Shown: piece by piece, positions 15,547 to 26,400 of the stretch
How positions within the stretch are numbered: position 1 is the first letter of the stretch
How the letters are laid out: every line of letters starts with the position of its first letter
Assembly (NCBI GenBank): GCA_001875425.1
Contig: MIYU01000003.1
Location: 1 to 35,415, forward strand
DNA from: Marine Group III euryarchaeote CG-Bathy1
Lineage (GTDB): Archaea; Thermoplasmatota; Poseidoniia; MGIII; CG-Epi1
Length of the DNA stretch: 35,415 nt
Direction: 5' to 3'
Made by a program: the position numbers and the translations under genes
Notes under the pieces: model-generated
What the model was told of the DNA's origin: nothing
Database searches by the model: none
The model's input: only the letters and a program-made list of their open reading frames with translations

Positions 15547-17397
15547 CTACTTTTCGTCATCAATCTCTTCATAATCAACATCGACCACGTTATCATCATC
15601 AACCTCTGAATCTGGGCCTTCAGCCTGGTTCTTGGCCTGTTCTTCAGCAGCTTGCTGATATGCCATCTGGCCTATTTCCTGAGATGCCTGCTGGAAGTCC
15701 TCCAGTGCCTTCTTCAGACCCTCCAAATCGTCTTCTTTCATAGCTGCCTCTAACTTTTCCTTGGACTCCTCGACCTTAGCCTTGGTATCATCATCGACTT
15801 TGTCATCGAGATCCTTGATGGCCTTGTCTGTAGCATAGATGAAGGACTCTGCCTGGTTACGAGTCTCGACCATTTCTCTAATCTCTTTATCTTCCTCAGC
15901 ATGCTTCTCGGCCTCCTTGACCTTCTGTTCAATCTCATCATCACTCAGATTTGACTTGGAGGTGATCTCTATCTTCTGTTCGTTATTGGTTCCAAGGTCC
16001 TTGGCAGTGACATTGATTACTCCATTCGTGTCAATATCAAAGGACACTTCAATCTGTGGAATACCGCGGGGTGATGGTGGTATACCTACAAGCTGGAAGC
16101 GACCTAGAGTATCATTGTCTGCGGCCATGGTCCTCTCACCCTGCAGAACGTGAATCTCGACAGCGGGTTGATTGTCTGCGGCTGTAGAGAATATTTTGGA
16201 CTTGTTAGTTGGTATCGTGGTGTTACGGTCTATCAAAGGAGTCAGGACTGAACCTTCGGTCTCAATACCCAAAGTCAAAGGAGTAACATCCAGAAGAACA
16301 ACGTCCTTGATATCTCCTGCCAAGACGCCTGCCTGGATAGCTGCACCCATGGCAACACATTGCATAGGGTCTACACCTCTCTCAGCTTTACGTCCTACAA
16401 ATTTCTCAAACGCCTTCTGGACGGTCGGCATTCGGGTCGGACCTCCAACAAGAATTACTTTGTCAACATCACCTGGCTTGACTTTAGCATCCTTGAAAGC
16501 CTTCTTAATTGGTTTCTCACAACGATTGACAACTGGACCAACAACCTCTTCCAGCTTAGCTCTCGTGAGATCAAGCTCCAAATGCTTCGGGCCGCTAGAA
16601 TCTGACCAGATATATGGTAAGTTGATTGTGGCTTTCAGAGTATTACTCAATTCAATCTTTGCTTTTTCCGCTGCATCACGAAGACGCTGTTTAGATGCAG
16701 GGTCATCACGTAAATCTATTCCATTGTCTGATTTGAAAATGTCTGCTAGGTAGTCAATCATTGCTTCGTCCATATCAGTTCCACCAAGCTCGTTGTCACC
16801 TGAAGTGGATACAACATCGAATACACCGTTGTCCATCTCCATAATTGTGACATCGAAAGTCCCACCGCCCAAGTCCAAGACTGCAACAGTGTACTCCCCT
16901 TCCTTGTCAAGACCATAGGCCAATGCTGCTGCAGTGGGCTCGTTTATGATTCTCTCGACCTTCAAACCGGCTATTTTTCCAGCATCTATGGTCGCCTGTC
17001 TCTGATTATCATTGAAATAAGCTGGAACTGTAATCACTGCCTTTTCAATGTCAACACCCAGATGTGCTTCTGCATCTGCCCGTATCTTCTGCAGTATCAT
17101 TGCAGATATTTCTTCCGGAGAATATTTTTTCTTCTTTATGGTAACCTTGTGCTTGGTTCCCATTTTCCTCTTGATATTCATTATTGTGTTCTCTGGATTC
17201 AATACCGCCTGTCTTTTGGCAGGATCTCCAACAATTCTCTCGCCATCCTTAGTAAATGCAACAACTGATGGAAACATCTTACCACCGAATGTCGAACCTT
17301 CTGCGGAAGGTATAATCACAGGTCTACCTCCCTCAAGATATGCTGCCTCAGAATTGGTTGTACCCAAATCTATTCCTATTATCACTTCTTTTGCCAT
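15547..17397 (-). CDS. dnaK: Chaperone DnaK (Hsp70)
   Basis: 616 residues from the ATG at 17397 ([16 protein letters not shown]). An in-frame GTG at 17406 would add three residues, but it lies within the GGTGAG that looks like a ribosome-binding site about 5-10 bases before the ATG. Hsp70 features: phosphate-1 loop DLGTTNS (10-16), [13 protein letters not shown] (phosphate 2), [10 protein letters not shown] (adenosine motif), a peptide-binding beta domain, a helical lid, and an acidic end [11 protein letters not shown]. It folds and refolds proteins with GrpE, whose gene ends one base upstream. No dnaJ lies next to it in the window. The overall form is bacterial-type, commonly explained in archaea by transfer. 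Confidence 0.97.
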   Translation of the reverse strand: MAKEVIIGIDLGTTNSEAAYLEGGRPVIIPSAEGSTFGGKMFPSVVAFTKDGERIVGDPAKRQAVLNPENTIMNIKRKMGTKHKVTIKKKKYSPEEISAMILQKIRADAEAHLGVDIEKAVITVPAYFNDNQRQATIDAGKIAGLKVERIINEPTAAALAYGLDKEGEYTVAVLDLGGGTFDVTIMEMDNGVFDVVSTSGDNELGGTDMDEAMIDYLADIFKSDNGIDLRDDPASKQRLRDAAEKAKIELSNTLKATINLPYIWSDSSGPKHLELDLTRAKLEEVVGPVVNRCEKPIKKAFKDAKVKPGDVDKVILVGGPTRMPTVQKAFEKFVGRKAERGVDPMQCVAMGAAIQAGVLAGDIKDVVLLDVTPLTLGIETEGSVLTPLIDRNTTIPTNKSKIFSTAADNQPAVEIHVLQGERTMAADNDTLGRFQLVGIPPSPRGIPQIEVSFDIDTNGVINVTAKDLGTNNEQKIEITSKSNLSDDEIEQKVKEAEKHAEEDKEIREMVETRNQAESFIYATDKAIKDLDDKVDDDTKAKVEESKEKLEAAMKEDDLEGLKKALEDFQQASQEIGQMAYQQAAEEQAKNQAEGPDSEVDDDNVVDVDYEEIDDEK

Positions 17398-17398
17398 T

Positions 17399-17959
17399 TT
17401 ACTCACCTTCTACTACTATTTTCTCACCTTCTTCTTCAAAACCTTTTGATACTACAACCTTAGCTGGCCGTAGTAATTCACCCTCTAAAGTATATCCTGA
17501 CTGAATAACCTCAACTATAGTATTGGGCTCTACACCCTCTTTCTCAACTGTTGTTAAGGCCTCATGCAATCTAAAATCAAATTGTTCACCTTGGGGATCG
17601 AAACGTTCTATGTTGAATGAATCCATCAATGCGGACATCAATTTGTGTATTCCTTTGATTCCCTCCAAGGAACTTTCTAGGTCTGGGTGATCAACCTCAA
17701 CCGCCTTTTCGGCAGTATCTACAATCTCAAGGAAATTGGAAAGTATCTCTCCCCTCAACCTGAGATTTTGTTGTTCCCTATCTCGATCAATGCGCTTCCG
17801 GAAATTATCAAAATCTGCCACGACCCTCAAAAATTTCTCATTATAGTCTTCAACTTCAGATTTCAATTTCTGTATTTCCTCTTCGGGAGTCAAAACTGTA
17901 GGCTCTTTTTCCTCGACAGTTTCTATCTTTTTCTCGTCTTTACTACTCTTGGATTTCAT
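17399..17959 (-). CDS. grpE: Nucleotide exchange factor GrpE
   Basis: 186 residues, ATG at 17959. GrpE releases ADP from DnaK. A long charged coiled coil spans about residues 25-65, a four-helix region follows, and the C-terminal beta domain that contacts DnaK is clear in [16 protein letters not shown] and [19 protein letters not shown] (about 128-170). Length is typical. It precedes dnaK by one base, the usual grpE-dnaK order. An unusual pair of palindromes lies just upstream and could be the operator. Confidence 0.95.
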   Translation of the reverse strand: MKSKSSKDEKKIETVEEKEPTVLTPEEEIQKLKSEVEDYNEKFLRVVADFDNFRKRIDRDREQQNLRLRGEILSNFLEIVDTAEKAVEVDHPDLESSLEGIKGIHKLMSALMDSFNIERFDPQGEQFDFRLHEALTTVEKEGVEPNTIVEVIQSGYTLEGELLRPAKVVVSKGFEEEGEKIVVEGE

Positions 17960-17960
17960 C

Positions 17961-17985
17961 GGTTATGAACCTGAGGTTGTTAACC
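17961..17985. promoter_or_regulatory. Double GGTT-N3-AACC palindrome in the grpE-dnaK leader, candidate operator
   Basis: Two 11-base palindromes of the form GGTT-N3-AACC occupy 17961-17971 and 17975-17985, three bases apart, so the pair is itself near-palindromic. They sit 1 to 26 bases upstream of the grpE ATG. Given the TATA box at 18011-18019, they fall in the first bases of the transcript, where a bound repressor would block initiation. This could be a heat-shock operator; no known binding motif is recognised. Confidence 0.5.
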
Positions 17986-18010
17986 ACTGCTTTCAAAGAA
18001 AAAAGACACT

Positions 18011-18019
18011 ATATAAAAT
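18011..18019 (-). promoter_or_regulatory. TATA box of the grpE-dnaK operon
   Basis: On the minus strand this reads TTTTATAT inside AAATTTTATATAG, about 52-60 bases upstream of the grpE ATG. Transcription would start near 17988, giving a leader of about 28 bases, longer than the apparently leaderless genes nearby. That leader contains the double palindrome. Confidence 0.6.
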
Positions 18020-18026
18020 TTCTTAA

Positions 18027-18425
18027 TTACTTGAGTCCAAACTTCTCTCGAATCTCAGAGACCCGCTTGCGATATGCTTTAGGTAAATGATATCTGGCAA
18101 TTTGCTCAACTTCGGTCCAGTTTCTCTGAAAATCTTTCTTGGAATTGGTTGTTACTATCTCCTCGAAACGATCCATGTAATGCCTAGTTAGCCAAAGATG
18201 ATATGCTGAGAAGGCAAGGATTATCAATCCAAAAATCAAGATCCAGATGTCGTACGCTCCCATAAAATCCAAGATAGTGGTTGGTGACAATGAGGAATCC
18301 TCATACCATCGACCCATTGTTCCAATGAATACCATAAATGAACTTAGTATCGTACCGACCGTGCTAACTGCCAACATATGCTCCTGAAGCCAGGCGTTCA
18401 ACTGGTTTCTCCACTCACTAGCCAT
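18027..18425 (-). CDS. Two-helix membrane protein, unknown
   Basis: 132 residues, ATG at 18425. Two membrane segments are visible, about residues 17-36 (LAVSTVGTILSSFMVFIG) and 58-80 (YDIWILIFGLIILAFSAYHLW), followed by a charged, helical cytoplasmic tail of about 50 residues (HYMDRFEEIVTT to EIREKFGLK). It resembles short DUF-type membrane proteins I associate with Thermoplasmatota, but I cannot name the family with confidence. It lies upstream of grpE on the same strand with its own TATA-like box. Confidence 0.7.
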   Translation of the reverse strand: MASEWRNQLNAWLQEHMLAVSTVGTILSSFMVFIGTMGRWYEDSSLSPTTILDFMGAYDIWILIFGLIILAFSAYHLWLTRHYMDRFEEIVTTNSKKDFQRNWTEVEQIARYHLPKAYRKRVSEIREKFGLK

Positions 18426-18442
18426 TACCCTGCGGATTAATG

Positions 18443-18477
18443 CTTAAGTATAAAGATTACGCAAAAAACAATAATAT
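18443..18477. promoter_or_regulatory. Two divergent TATA-like boxes
   Basis: On the minus strand CTTTATACTTAAG (18443-18455) is centred about 25 bases upstream of the ATG at 18425. On the plus strand AATAATAT (18470-18477) is about 28 bases upstream of the aminotransferase ATG at 18502. Neither start has a clear Shine-Dalgarno sequence, so both transcripts are probably leaderless. Confidence 0.55.
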
Positions 18478-18501
18478 CTGCCATCCACATGCAAAAAGGC
18501 A

Positions 18502-19704
18502 ATGAGTGTGGCCAAAAGAATGGATTTATTGGGAAGTGAAACTGCCTTTGCGGTTTCAGCCGAAGCGGCAACTCTGGCTGCAACTGGTAAGAAAATCTTC
18601 CCATTTCACTTAGGTGATATTAATCTTCCAACACCGGCCACTATAGTCTCTGCCGTCAAAGAGGCCATCAAAGCCGGAAAAACGGGTTACTGCCCTTCCC
18701 CGGGAATACCAGAATTAAGAGAAGCCTTGGGAAAGGATGTTGGAGATTCAAGAGGATTGAACTATGGGATTGATAACGTCTCGATACAACCCGGTGGAAA
18801 ACCAAGTATCGGAAAATACATTGCATCAATGATGGAGAAAGGAGATGTCGTATTGTATCCAAATCCGGGTTATCCCATCTATGAATCACAGATTGAATTT
18901 TACGGAGGTGTGGCACATCCTTATGGATATGTGAATACCTCTGACGGACTGAGACTCGATTTTGATGCAATTGAAAGCGGAATTAAGAAAGGGGCAAAAC
19001 ACATTTTTTACAACAATTACAATAATCCAACAGGGGCATCTTCACCTGATGAGGAAATGCAACGTTTAGCCAATCTAGTTGTTGAAAATGATATATTTCT
19101 GATATCTGATGACGCATATTTTGATACTCTTTACGAAGGAACTCCTCAATCCATAGCAAGTTTGCCAGGAATGTATGATAGAACCTTGACCATGTACACA
19201 TTCTCAAAGAAATTTGCAATGACTGGCTGGAGACTTGGCGGAGCAATCGGTCCAAAAGAGGTGATAGAACAAATCACTAGACTTAACGTCAATATGGAAT
19301 CATGCACCACGCATTTCATTCAATATGCTGGTGTAGCGGGCCTGAACGCGCCCAAAGAAGAGACACAAGCAATTATTGATGAATTAAGAGGCAGACGCGA
19401 TATTCTAGTAAAAATATTGAATGGGATTGATGGCGTTGAAGCGCACATACCTGAAGCTGGATTCTACGTATTTCCAAAAATAACTGGACTTATGCAGAGA
19501 ATGGGATTCAATGATGTTGAGGAATTCAGGAAATCAGCTCTGAATGAAACAGGAGTAAGCTTCTGCTGTAGACACCACTTTGGTAGGCCTTTAGAAGGAG
19601 AAGCTGATTTCTATATTCGAATGGCATTCTCGGGAATTGGGAAAGATGATCTACAGGAGGGAATGGATCTTTTCAGAAACTGGATTGATTCGAATTCAAA
19701 GTAA
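18502..19704 (+). CDS. Class I/II PLP aminotransferase
   Basis: 400 residues. Fold-type I features: NNPTG at 174-178, DDAYFD at 203-208, and the Schiff-base Lys K236 in [15 protein letters not shown], with the substrate-carboxylate Arg in FYIRMAFS near the C-terminus. It is in the aspartate/aromatic/alanine aminotransferase superfamily; the exact amino donor is not determined by these motifs. Possible roles are catabolism of imported amino acids or synthesis of Asp, Ala or aromatic residues. Its stop overlaps the msrA ATG by one base (TAATG), so they form an operon. Confidence 0.9.
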   Translation: MSVAKRMDLLGSETAFAVSAEAATLAATGKKIFPFHLGDINLPTPATIVSAVKEAIKAGKTGYCPSPGIPELREALGKDVGDSRGLNYGIDNVSIQPGGKPSIGKYIASMMEKGDVVLYPNPGYPIYESQIEFYGGVAHPYGYVNTSDGLRLDFDAIESGIKKGAKHIFYNNYNNPTGASSPDEEMQRLANLVVENDIFLISDDAYFDTLYEGTPQSIASLPGMYDRTLTMYTFSKKFAMTGWRLGGAIGPKEVIEQITRLNVNMESCTTHFIQYAGVAGLNAPKEETQAIIDELRGRRDILVKILNGIDGVEAHIPEAGFYVFPKITGLMQRMGFNDVEEFRKSALNETGVSFCCRHHFGRPLEGEADFYIRMAFSGIGKDDLQEGMDLFRNWIDSNSK

Positions 19705-20162
19705 TGGCCCAGGCGATGTTTGGTGCAGGATGCTTCTGGGGCGTTGAATACAACTTTGCCAAAATTGAAGGAGTTAATGAGGCAATATCTGGTTACAGTG
19801 GGGGAAAAGTAGACAATCCTACGTACGAACAAGTTTGTACTAATACTACTGATCATGCAGAAGTAGTACTGGTTGATTTTGACCCTGATACTGTTTCTTA
19901 CGAACACCTTTTAGAGGTCTTCTGGGGAAAACATGACCCTACGACTCTTAACCGACAAGGGCCAGACGCAGGAACTCAATATCGTTCAGCCATATTCTAC
20001 TTTGATGATGAACAAAAAGACAAAGCTGCAAAATCTTTACAGAAGAGGCAAACTGATATCGGAAGTAGAAAGATTGTCACTGAGATAACCAAAGCCAGCG
20101 ATTTCTGGCGAGCCGAGGAATATCACCAGAAATATTTTGAGAAACATGGTGGAGGGCACTGA
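19704..20162 (+). CDS. msrA: Peptide methionine-S-sulfoxide reductase
   Basis: 152 residues. It reduces the S-epimer of methionine sulfoxide in oxidised proteins. The active-site motif GCFWG is at residues 9-13 with catalytic C10, and the [15 protein letters not shown] and [12 protein letters not shown] segments are family hallmarks. The C-terminal tail (HGGGH) lacks the extra recycling cysteine of some MsrA proteins. Domain length matches the short form. It is translationally coupled to the aminotransferase and ends 7 bases from the convergent ZIP gene. Confidence 0.95.
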   Translation: MAQAMFGAGCFWGVEYNFAKIEGVNEAISGYSGGKVDNPTYEQVCTNTTDHAEVVLVDFDPDTVSYEHLLEVFWGKHDPTTLNRQGPDAGTQYRSAIFYFDDEQKDKAAKSLQKRQTDIGSRKIVTEITKASDFWRAEEYHQKYFEKHGGGH

Positions 20163-20169
20163 GATTCAG

Positions 20170-20979
20170 TTATCCTAGACCAACATCAAGAACCATCATA
20201 ACCGAAAAACCAAGCATTACTCCCATTGTTGCAACATCTCCATTACCTCCTCTATGCGCTTCCGGTACCAACTCCTCCACAACAACGAAAATCATTGCTC
20301 CAGCAGCGAATGCAAGAGCATAAGGCAAAAGCGGATCCATGTAGACAACCACTGCGGCACCTAATACTGCAGCGATGGGCTCTACCAAGGCAGACAATTG
20401 TCCCCACCAGAAGCTTTCTTTTCGAGAAAGACCTTCCCTTCTAAGTGGAAGAGAGACTGCTGCTCCTTCAGGAAAATTTTGCAGTCCTATACCTATGGCC
20501 AAGGCGATTGCAGCACCAATGCCATCCCCAGAAGCGGCGGCACCAAATGCTACTCCCACAGCTAGACCTTCTGGTATGTTATGAAGAGTTATAGCTGAAA
20601 TCAGGAGCATGCTCCTGTGCCAAGTAGTCTTGATACCTTCGGTTTCCTCGGGAGGCGCTCCGGGATGAAGATGAGGGAGATATAGATCTATAAGTCGCAT
20701 ACAAACGCCACCAAGAAGGAATCCAAACAGGACTGGAACAATTCCACCAAGGAAAGGATTGCTTTCCTCGGAATGTTCAATAGCTGGTGCTAACAAAGAC
20801 CAAAAACTAGCTGCAATCATTACTCCTGCGGCAAATCCCAGCATTCCATCAAGAATTTTTCTATCGACTTCCTTAAAAAAGAAGACTAAACCGGCCCCAG
20901 CAGCGGTCATTCCCCAAGTAAAAAGACCTGCGGCTAAGGCCTGTTGAATTGGGTGCCAACCCTCCAAAAACTCCAGCAT
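20170..20979 (-). CDS. ZIP-family divalent metal transporter
   Basis: 269 residues with about eight hydrophobic segments. The metal-site motifs are HNIPEG (133-138) and QNFPEG (167-172) on paired helices, with E200 in the following helix, the ZIP signature. A His-containing loop ([15 protein letters not shown], about 101-115) lies between helices 3 and 4, where ZIP proteins often carry a metal-binding loop. It imports Zn2+ or a similar divalent metal; the closest shape is the GufA/ZupT branch. Metal choice is not readable. Confidence 0.88.
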   Translation of the reverse strand: MLEFLEGWHPIQQALAAGLFTWGMTAAGAGLVFFFKEVDRKILDGMLGFAAGVMIAASFWSLLAPAIEHSEESNPFLGGIVPVLFGFLLGGVCMRLIDLYLPHLHPGAPPEETEGIKTTWHRSMLLISAITLHNIPEGLAVGVAFGAAASGDGIGAAIALAIGIGLQNFPEGAAVSLPLRREGLSRKESFWWGQLSALVEPIAAVLGAAVVVYMDPLLPYALAFAAGAMIFVVVEELVPEAHRGGNGDVATMGVMLGFSVMMVLDVGLG

Positions 20980-20999
20980 ATCATGAAGGAATAGATTGC

Positions 21000-21935
21000 T
21001 TATTTAGGCTTTGTGATACCCTCTGGAGGTTGGGCATTGACCATCCTGACTCCAAAATAAATCAGACCAAAACTGACTAATTGGATCCAACCCAATTCTT
21101 CATCCAATATAAACCAACTGGATAGAATCCCAAAAACAGGAACTACATTGACAAAACTGGAAGCCCGATTCGCCCCTATTACATCAACGCCAATCGCAAA
21201 GAAAACATAAGAAACGGCTGTTGAAAGTACACCCAGATAGGCTATCAGCAACCATTCCTCCTTACTCCAAACTCGGTCCCAAGGTGCTTCATTAATAACA
21301 AAAGGAATAAAGAAAATACAGCCAATCAAGGATACCCAAGCAATCAGAGATAGTGAACTAAGTTGATCCTCTCCTCTTTCGAGGACATAGCGCCTCATAG
21401 AAACGACGTAGATTGCATAAGTAAATGCACCAAACATTATCAAACTATTACCAGTAATCCGCTCCTCAAATGGAATTTGAACGTTAGGTGAAGCTAAGAA
21501 TATTAGAAGAATCCCAGTAAAACTAAGACAAATACCAATTATTCCTCCTGAATTCATACGATGTGAAAGAAGCCAGATAGAGAGTATAGCGACAAAAACG
21601 GGATTGAAACCGATGACCAGTGATGCATCAGATGCAGCTGTTCTCTGCATTCCAAACATATACCCTACCTGATATAGAAAAACAGAAGTGAAAGCCATCA
21701 AGAATAGTGGTTTCCAATCCTCTTGTTTAGGTATTGTGTTTCCCTCCCTATACCACATCCATGCAAATAGAACTGGAAGGGCAAAACTATACCTCAGAAA
21801 CATCACTGAAAAAGGATAATCAACCAAATCAACTGCCAGAATACGGCCAACAGGCCAGGCAACTCCCCAGAACATAGCAACCGACAACATCATCAGGTTG
21901 GTAATCACTAATTTTCTGCCACTAGGTTGTTCCAT
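21000..21935 (-). CDS. EamA/DMT-superfamily transporter
   Basis: 311 residues with about ten membrane segments arranged as two EamA repeats (residues about 12-150 and 165-300). The segments [13 protein letters not shown] and [13 protein letters not shown] are the paired conserved helix motifs (P-V-F) that end each repeat's core. The superfamily exports or imports metabolites such as amino acids and nucleosides. The substrate is unknown. It lies between the ZIP gene and livF on the same strand; the 11-base gap from livF suggests it could be the last gene of the Liv operon. Confidence 0.85.
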   Translation of the reverse strand: MEQPSGRKLVITNLMMLSVAMFWGVAWPVGRILAVDLVDYPFSVMFLRYSFALPVLFAWMWYREGNTIPKQEDWKPLFLMAFTSVFLYQVGYMFGMQRTAASDASLVIGFNPVFVAILSIWLLSHRMNSGGIIGICLSFTGILLIFLASPNVQIPFEERITGNSLIMFGAFTYAIYVVSMRRYVLERGEDQLSSLSLIAWVSLIGCIFFIPFVINEAPWDRVWSKEEWLLIAYLGVLSTAVSYVFFAIGVDVIGANRASSFVNVVPVFGILSSWFILDEELGWIQLVSFGLIYFGVRMVNAQPPEGITKPK

Positions 21936-21946
21936 AATTGCAGCTA

Positions 21947-22666
21947 TTAGTCTTTCTTGGTACCCAAGAAATATTCATTGATTTGGGGATCAACCAATAT
22001 TTCACTAGCTGGTGCAGTATGGACTACTTTCCCATTAGAAAAGATATATCCTCTATCGGAACGGGATAATGATAATCTGGCGTTCTGCTCAACAATCAGA
22101 ACTGTTATCCCCTTCGCCCTAAGTGCATCAATCCGCTCTATTATCTGTTGCTGGTAAAGGGGACTAAGAGCTGCAGTGGGCTCGTCAAGTAGAAGGAAAT
22201 CGGGATCATTGATTAGAGCTCGGCTAATTGCTAACATCTGTCTTTGGCCTCCAGACAAAGAAGCTGCCACATCATTCATTCTAGGCCTCAGATCCTCGAA
22301 CATATCCAGAGCCCTATCTATACGAGATTCAAGAAGTGGGGTAGGAAGACTGATTCCACCCATCTCCAGATTTTCTCTAACTGATAGGCTTGGAAAAACA
22401 TTGTCTACCTGAGGAACATAGGCAATTCCACGGTTCACTAGAGAATCTGTACGCCATCCCGAAACTTCTTGCCCTTTGTGTTTTACACTACCCTTGTAAT
22501 ATGTAGCAATACCGAAGATAAGCTTAATGAATGTTGATTTTCCACATCCATTTGGACCTATTACTGTCACAAACTCACCCTCATCAACATAAAGATCCAC
22601 GCCATTCATAATCTGAACCTTATCATATCCTCCCTCAAGTCCAGATACATCTAGGACACGGGTCAT
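21947..22666 (-). CDS. livF: Branched-chain amino-acid ABC transporter ATPase LivF
   Basis: 239 residues. Walker A GPNGCGKST at 37-45, ABC signature LSGGQ at 137-141, Walker B FLLLDEP at 157-163, and the downstream VLIVEQNARLSL switch-His region replaced in the family by a Gln-containing EQN, as is normal for LivF. It powers the importer with LivG. Its ATG overlaps the livG stop by 4 bases (ATGA). Confidence 0.93.
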   Translation of the reverse strand: MTRVLDVSGLEGGYDKVQIMNGVDLYVDEGEFVTVIGPNGCGKSTFIKLIFGIATYYKGSVKHKGQEVSGWRTDSLVNRGIAYVPQVDNVFPSLSVRENLEMGGISLPTPLLESRIDRALDMFEDLRPRMNDVAASLSGGQRQMLAISRALINDPDFLLLDEPTAALSPLYQQQIIERIDALRAKGITVLIVEQNARLSLSRSDRGYIFSNGKVVHTAPASEILVDPQINEYFLGTKKD

Positions 22667-23430
22667 GCCGCGGCCCCCAGATAGGCCTCAATCACTTCTT
22701 TGCTATCTTTAACCTCATCAGGTGTTCCTTGCATCAACACCTTTCCCTGATCCATTACGATTATACGGTCAACTCCTCTCCTGAGAATGAAATCCATATT
22801 GTGTTCTATAACAAATATCGAAATCCCTTTCTTCGACACAATACTACGTAGATTATTGAAAATCTTTTCAGCTAATGGCCCTGCTACACCTGCAACTGGT
22901 TCATCAAGAAGCAAAAGGTCAGGTTCACCCATAAGCGCCCTTCCGATATCAACCAGCTTACTCTGACCTCCAGACAACTCACTGGTAAGATTGTGGGCCA
23001 TATGGCTAATCTCTAATTCAGCAAGTGTATCATAGGCTTTGACAAGCCTTTCTCTCTCTTCATCCCTAAAGAAATAGGACATTATGGCCGTTAAAGGATT
23101 GTCTCCAAACTGATTTCGGGGTGGTATCAATAGGTTCTCAATAGTCGTCATTTCTCTCCAGAGACGGGTATGCTGAAACGTACGCGTCAAACCTAACTTC
23201 TGAATCTCATCTGGTCTTAGAACTGTGGCATTTTTCTCAAATACCTCAACTTCTCCTTTACTGGGTTCGAGAAGACCCGAAATACAATTGAACGTTGTTG
23301 TTTTTCCGCAACCATTAGGACCTATCAATCCAACAAACTCCCCTTTACCAACCTCAAAAGATACATTGTCAATTGCACGTAAACCTCCAAAATCCTTGGT
23401 TAAATCAGTAACTTTGAGGACTGAAGACAC
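22663..23430 (-). CDS. livG: Branched-chain amino-acid ABC transporter ATPase LivG
   Basis: 255 residues, GTG start at 23430. Walker A GPNGCGKTT at 37-45, LSGGQ at 152-156, Walker B LLLLDEP at 172-178 followed by the family's AG motif (PVAGVAG), and the switch region FVIEHNMDFI. The TRTFQHTRLWREMTTIENL segment is typical of LivG. The start overlaps the permease stop by one base. LivF and LivG presumably form the ATPase pair under the fused permease. Confidence 0.93.
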   Translation of the reverse strand: MSSVLKVTDLTKDFGGLRAIDNVSFEVGKGEFVGLIGPNGCGKTTTFNCISGLLEPSKGEVEVFEKNATVLRPDEIQKLGLTRTFQHTRLWREMTTIENLLIPPRNQFGDNPLTAIMSYFFRDEERERLVKAYDTLAELEISHMAHNLTSELSGGQSKLVDIGRALMGEPDLLLLDEPVAGVAGPLAEKIFNNLRSIVSKKGISIFVIEHNMDFILRRGVDRIIVMDQGKVLMQGTPDEVKDSKEVIEAYLGAAA

Positions 23431-26400
23431 TATTTTCGCCTCCCTTTGAAATCGACTTTCTCGGCATTATCCTGAGAAGAAGAATGCGAACTAGGGTTTT
23501 CTGGTCTTTTAGGAACCTCGGGCAACAATCCTTTCTCGGAAAGCATTAAACTAACCAAAATTACAAGCCCAATCATTACCAATTTAAGATAAACCAAATT
23601 CATCCTTAGATCATCTGGATTACCTAATGTCTCAGTTATAGATAAATCACTGGTCACGCTCCCAATCACATCCAAAATAAGCCAAGCAAAGAATTCATCA
23701 ATTCCTGCAACACTATCATGAAATTGATTGTCTATATCTCCTCTAGCAAGAGGCAGCAAATTGAATAGAAATTCTGTCAAGACTATGATAAATGCACCTA
23801 TGACCATCCCTCTATTATTGGCCCGTCCACCGACAATAAAAGCGGCCCAGATAAGGAATGTGGATTTGACGGGGCTAATAAAATCGTCCAATACACTCAT
23901 ATTTAACCAAGCCCAGAGGCCTCCGCCAAAACCTGCAATGGCACCACCTACCGCCAGACTCATTGCCTTATGCTGGAATACATTGTGACCATGATGCATA
24001 GTGACATCTTCGTCCTCTCTTATAGCGCGCAGAATCCGTCCCCAGGGAGAATTTAACATCCTTTCAGCTAGAGTCCAGACCAAGAAAAACGATAGCAAGG
24101 CTATTGCAGCAAGCAATACTGTGTAAGGAGCTGCCTCTGTCTGATGGGGATCAAGATGGACTAAATTGAGCCACTCACCAACGGAGTCGTCCATTGTTGA
24201 TACCCACCAGTGTTCCAGCGGTAAGTCATACAATTGGATTCCTATTGCAGTTGTTCCTGTACCAGCTCTAAGAAGTGGTTCGGCCCTCATAGAAATTCTT
24301 ACAATCTCACCTAAAGAGATTGTCACAATTGCAAAATAATCCATACGGAGACGTGCTGTTGGATAAGCAAGAAGCCAACCTGCAATACCAGAAACAATAA
24401 CAGCTGCAAGGATTCCTGAGGTAAAGTCACCATTGAAAATTCCAAAGATAGGTGACCATCCCTGACCTCCAGGTCTATCTTCTGGAACTGTCAGAATACC
24501 CATAGTTATAGCTCCAATTCCAGCAAAGAAAATGACTCCGAAATTTGTCATTCCCGTTATTCCAGTATGTAGGTTCAAGGAGAAGGCCAGAATTGAAAAG
24601 GCACAAACCAAAACAATTATTCTTGATATCTGCATTGATTTTGTAAAATTGGTTACACTCGGCAACCACCAAGCAACGTATATCAGTAGCACTAGGAAAA
24701 AAGCAAATGTAACCCATGAACCACGTTCACTAGAACGTCCATATTGTGCCTTAGAAGGAGGCATTATTGCATTCCAGAGAACACTTTGCAAACGTCCAGC
24801 CTTCTCTGAAACAAAATCTGTAAACGGATTGATCGAATATAAAATGAAGAAAAAACCAAGCATCTTGATCTGACCAAAAGGAACGTAAAGAAACAATATA
24901 ATACCAAAAAGAAAGACATATGGATTTATGTTCGTTAAAACGCCTTCTTTGAGATTACTGAAAGATTCATTATGGTCAATTTCATCCAGCACACGGGATG
25001 GAATACTAAATATGAAAAGACGTACATCATTAAAACTCAATATCAAAAAGAGATAAGCAATCTCTTTCACATACATTTTGGACTCTGTATCCCTCACCAA
25101 ACCCGGCTCTATCATATCCTCAAAGTACAGTAATAATCCTCCTATCAAAACGAATACTAGATTAAGCCGATGATCTATCTCTGCTTTCGATTTAATAACT
25201 GTAAAGAGCGTAGCGGCAACTCCCAGAAGAAGGAATACCAGATACACTAAATCGATTATGTAATAAATAACACCAGAACCTGAAGTTACCACATCCAAGT
25301 AATAGACAAAATAAGTGAACAATATACACCCATAAAGAGTACCCCATTTCTGTATCTCAGGAAGTGCCTTCAATTTCGTACCAAGGTCGTTGAATAAACT
25401 CATTAATTTAGATCTTGACAAAAATAACGTGATTACCACTAGAACAAGGCCGAATATTTGTAAAAGCAAAAATATTACATCTATGAGGTAATAAATAGTT
25501 CCACTACCTGCAACAAGATAATCTGCCCCATATGAAACAAAACTCACTAGGAATCCTGAAACTAAGAGTTGCATCCGTTGTCTATATTTTCCTTCCTTCT
25601 CTTCTAAGGACAACGCCCTTGCGGGGGCGATGATTTTGTTGAGTTCGGGAATAAGTGAAACAGTTGATGAATACAGCGTAATTATACCCACTAGACTCAA
25701 CAAGAAGAATACATAATCGACAAGAAGATAAGCTATACCTATACCAGACGTAAGACCATCAAGTATACTAACAACCGTGATTTGAAATAAAGCTGCTACG
25801 AAGATTGACAATTTCTGTGACGAACTAAATCTACGAAGTTGATCACCTACATATGGTAATTCAGGTAGGGACGGTAGTGTATTCGAAGATCCAACCTTAA
25901 TGTGACTCAAAAGGTAGAACCAGAAAATTATTATACCCCATAAAATTAGTCCAAACACAAAAGTGGATTTCCATATACATATTATTAGCAATGTGAAGAG
26001 AGAGACATTCCTAAGACTGAAAATCGAACCTTGCCTATTTCGTGCTCGTTCAATCTGCCAGTTCTCCAATGCGTCTCCAAGACCCTTTGGCATAATCATC
26101 AATACAGCTATCAAGAACATGTAGGGCATTGCCTCTCCAAAAGCTGCATAAGATGGACGATCCAATACACTACCCGTACCAATCAGTATAGGTTCAGAAA
26201 TAGAGCGGACCAAACCAACAATAATTGCTGCAATCAAAACTCCTCTGACAGAACCAAGAGTACCAAGTACAATAACTGAAAATGCTGGTAGAAGTATGCT
26301 AAGACCTACCTCTGGATTTACACGCACATACATTCCAAATAGTACACCGCCGAATCCAGATATTCCTGCAGCTAGGAATGCACAAGTCATATGCACGCGT

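Noticed and set aside
15098-17449. Several long plus-strand open frames lie opposite dnaK, grpE and the SHOCT gene (up to 193 codons).
   Set aside because: They are antisense to strongly supported genes and have no family motifs, promoter or ribosome-binding site; biased codon use of the sense gene explains them.
23260-23290. GGGTTCGAGAAGACCCG resembled a tRNA T-arm.
   Set aside because: It lies inside the conserved livG coding sequence and no other tRNA arm is near.
24532-24873. A 113-codon plus-strand frame inside the fused permease gene.
   Set aside because: It is opposite membrane helices of a confirmed reading frame and its product is unpatterned.
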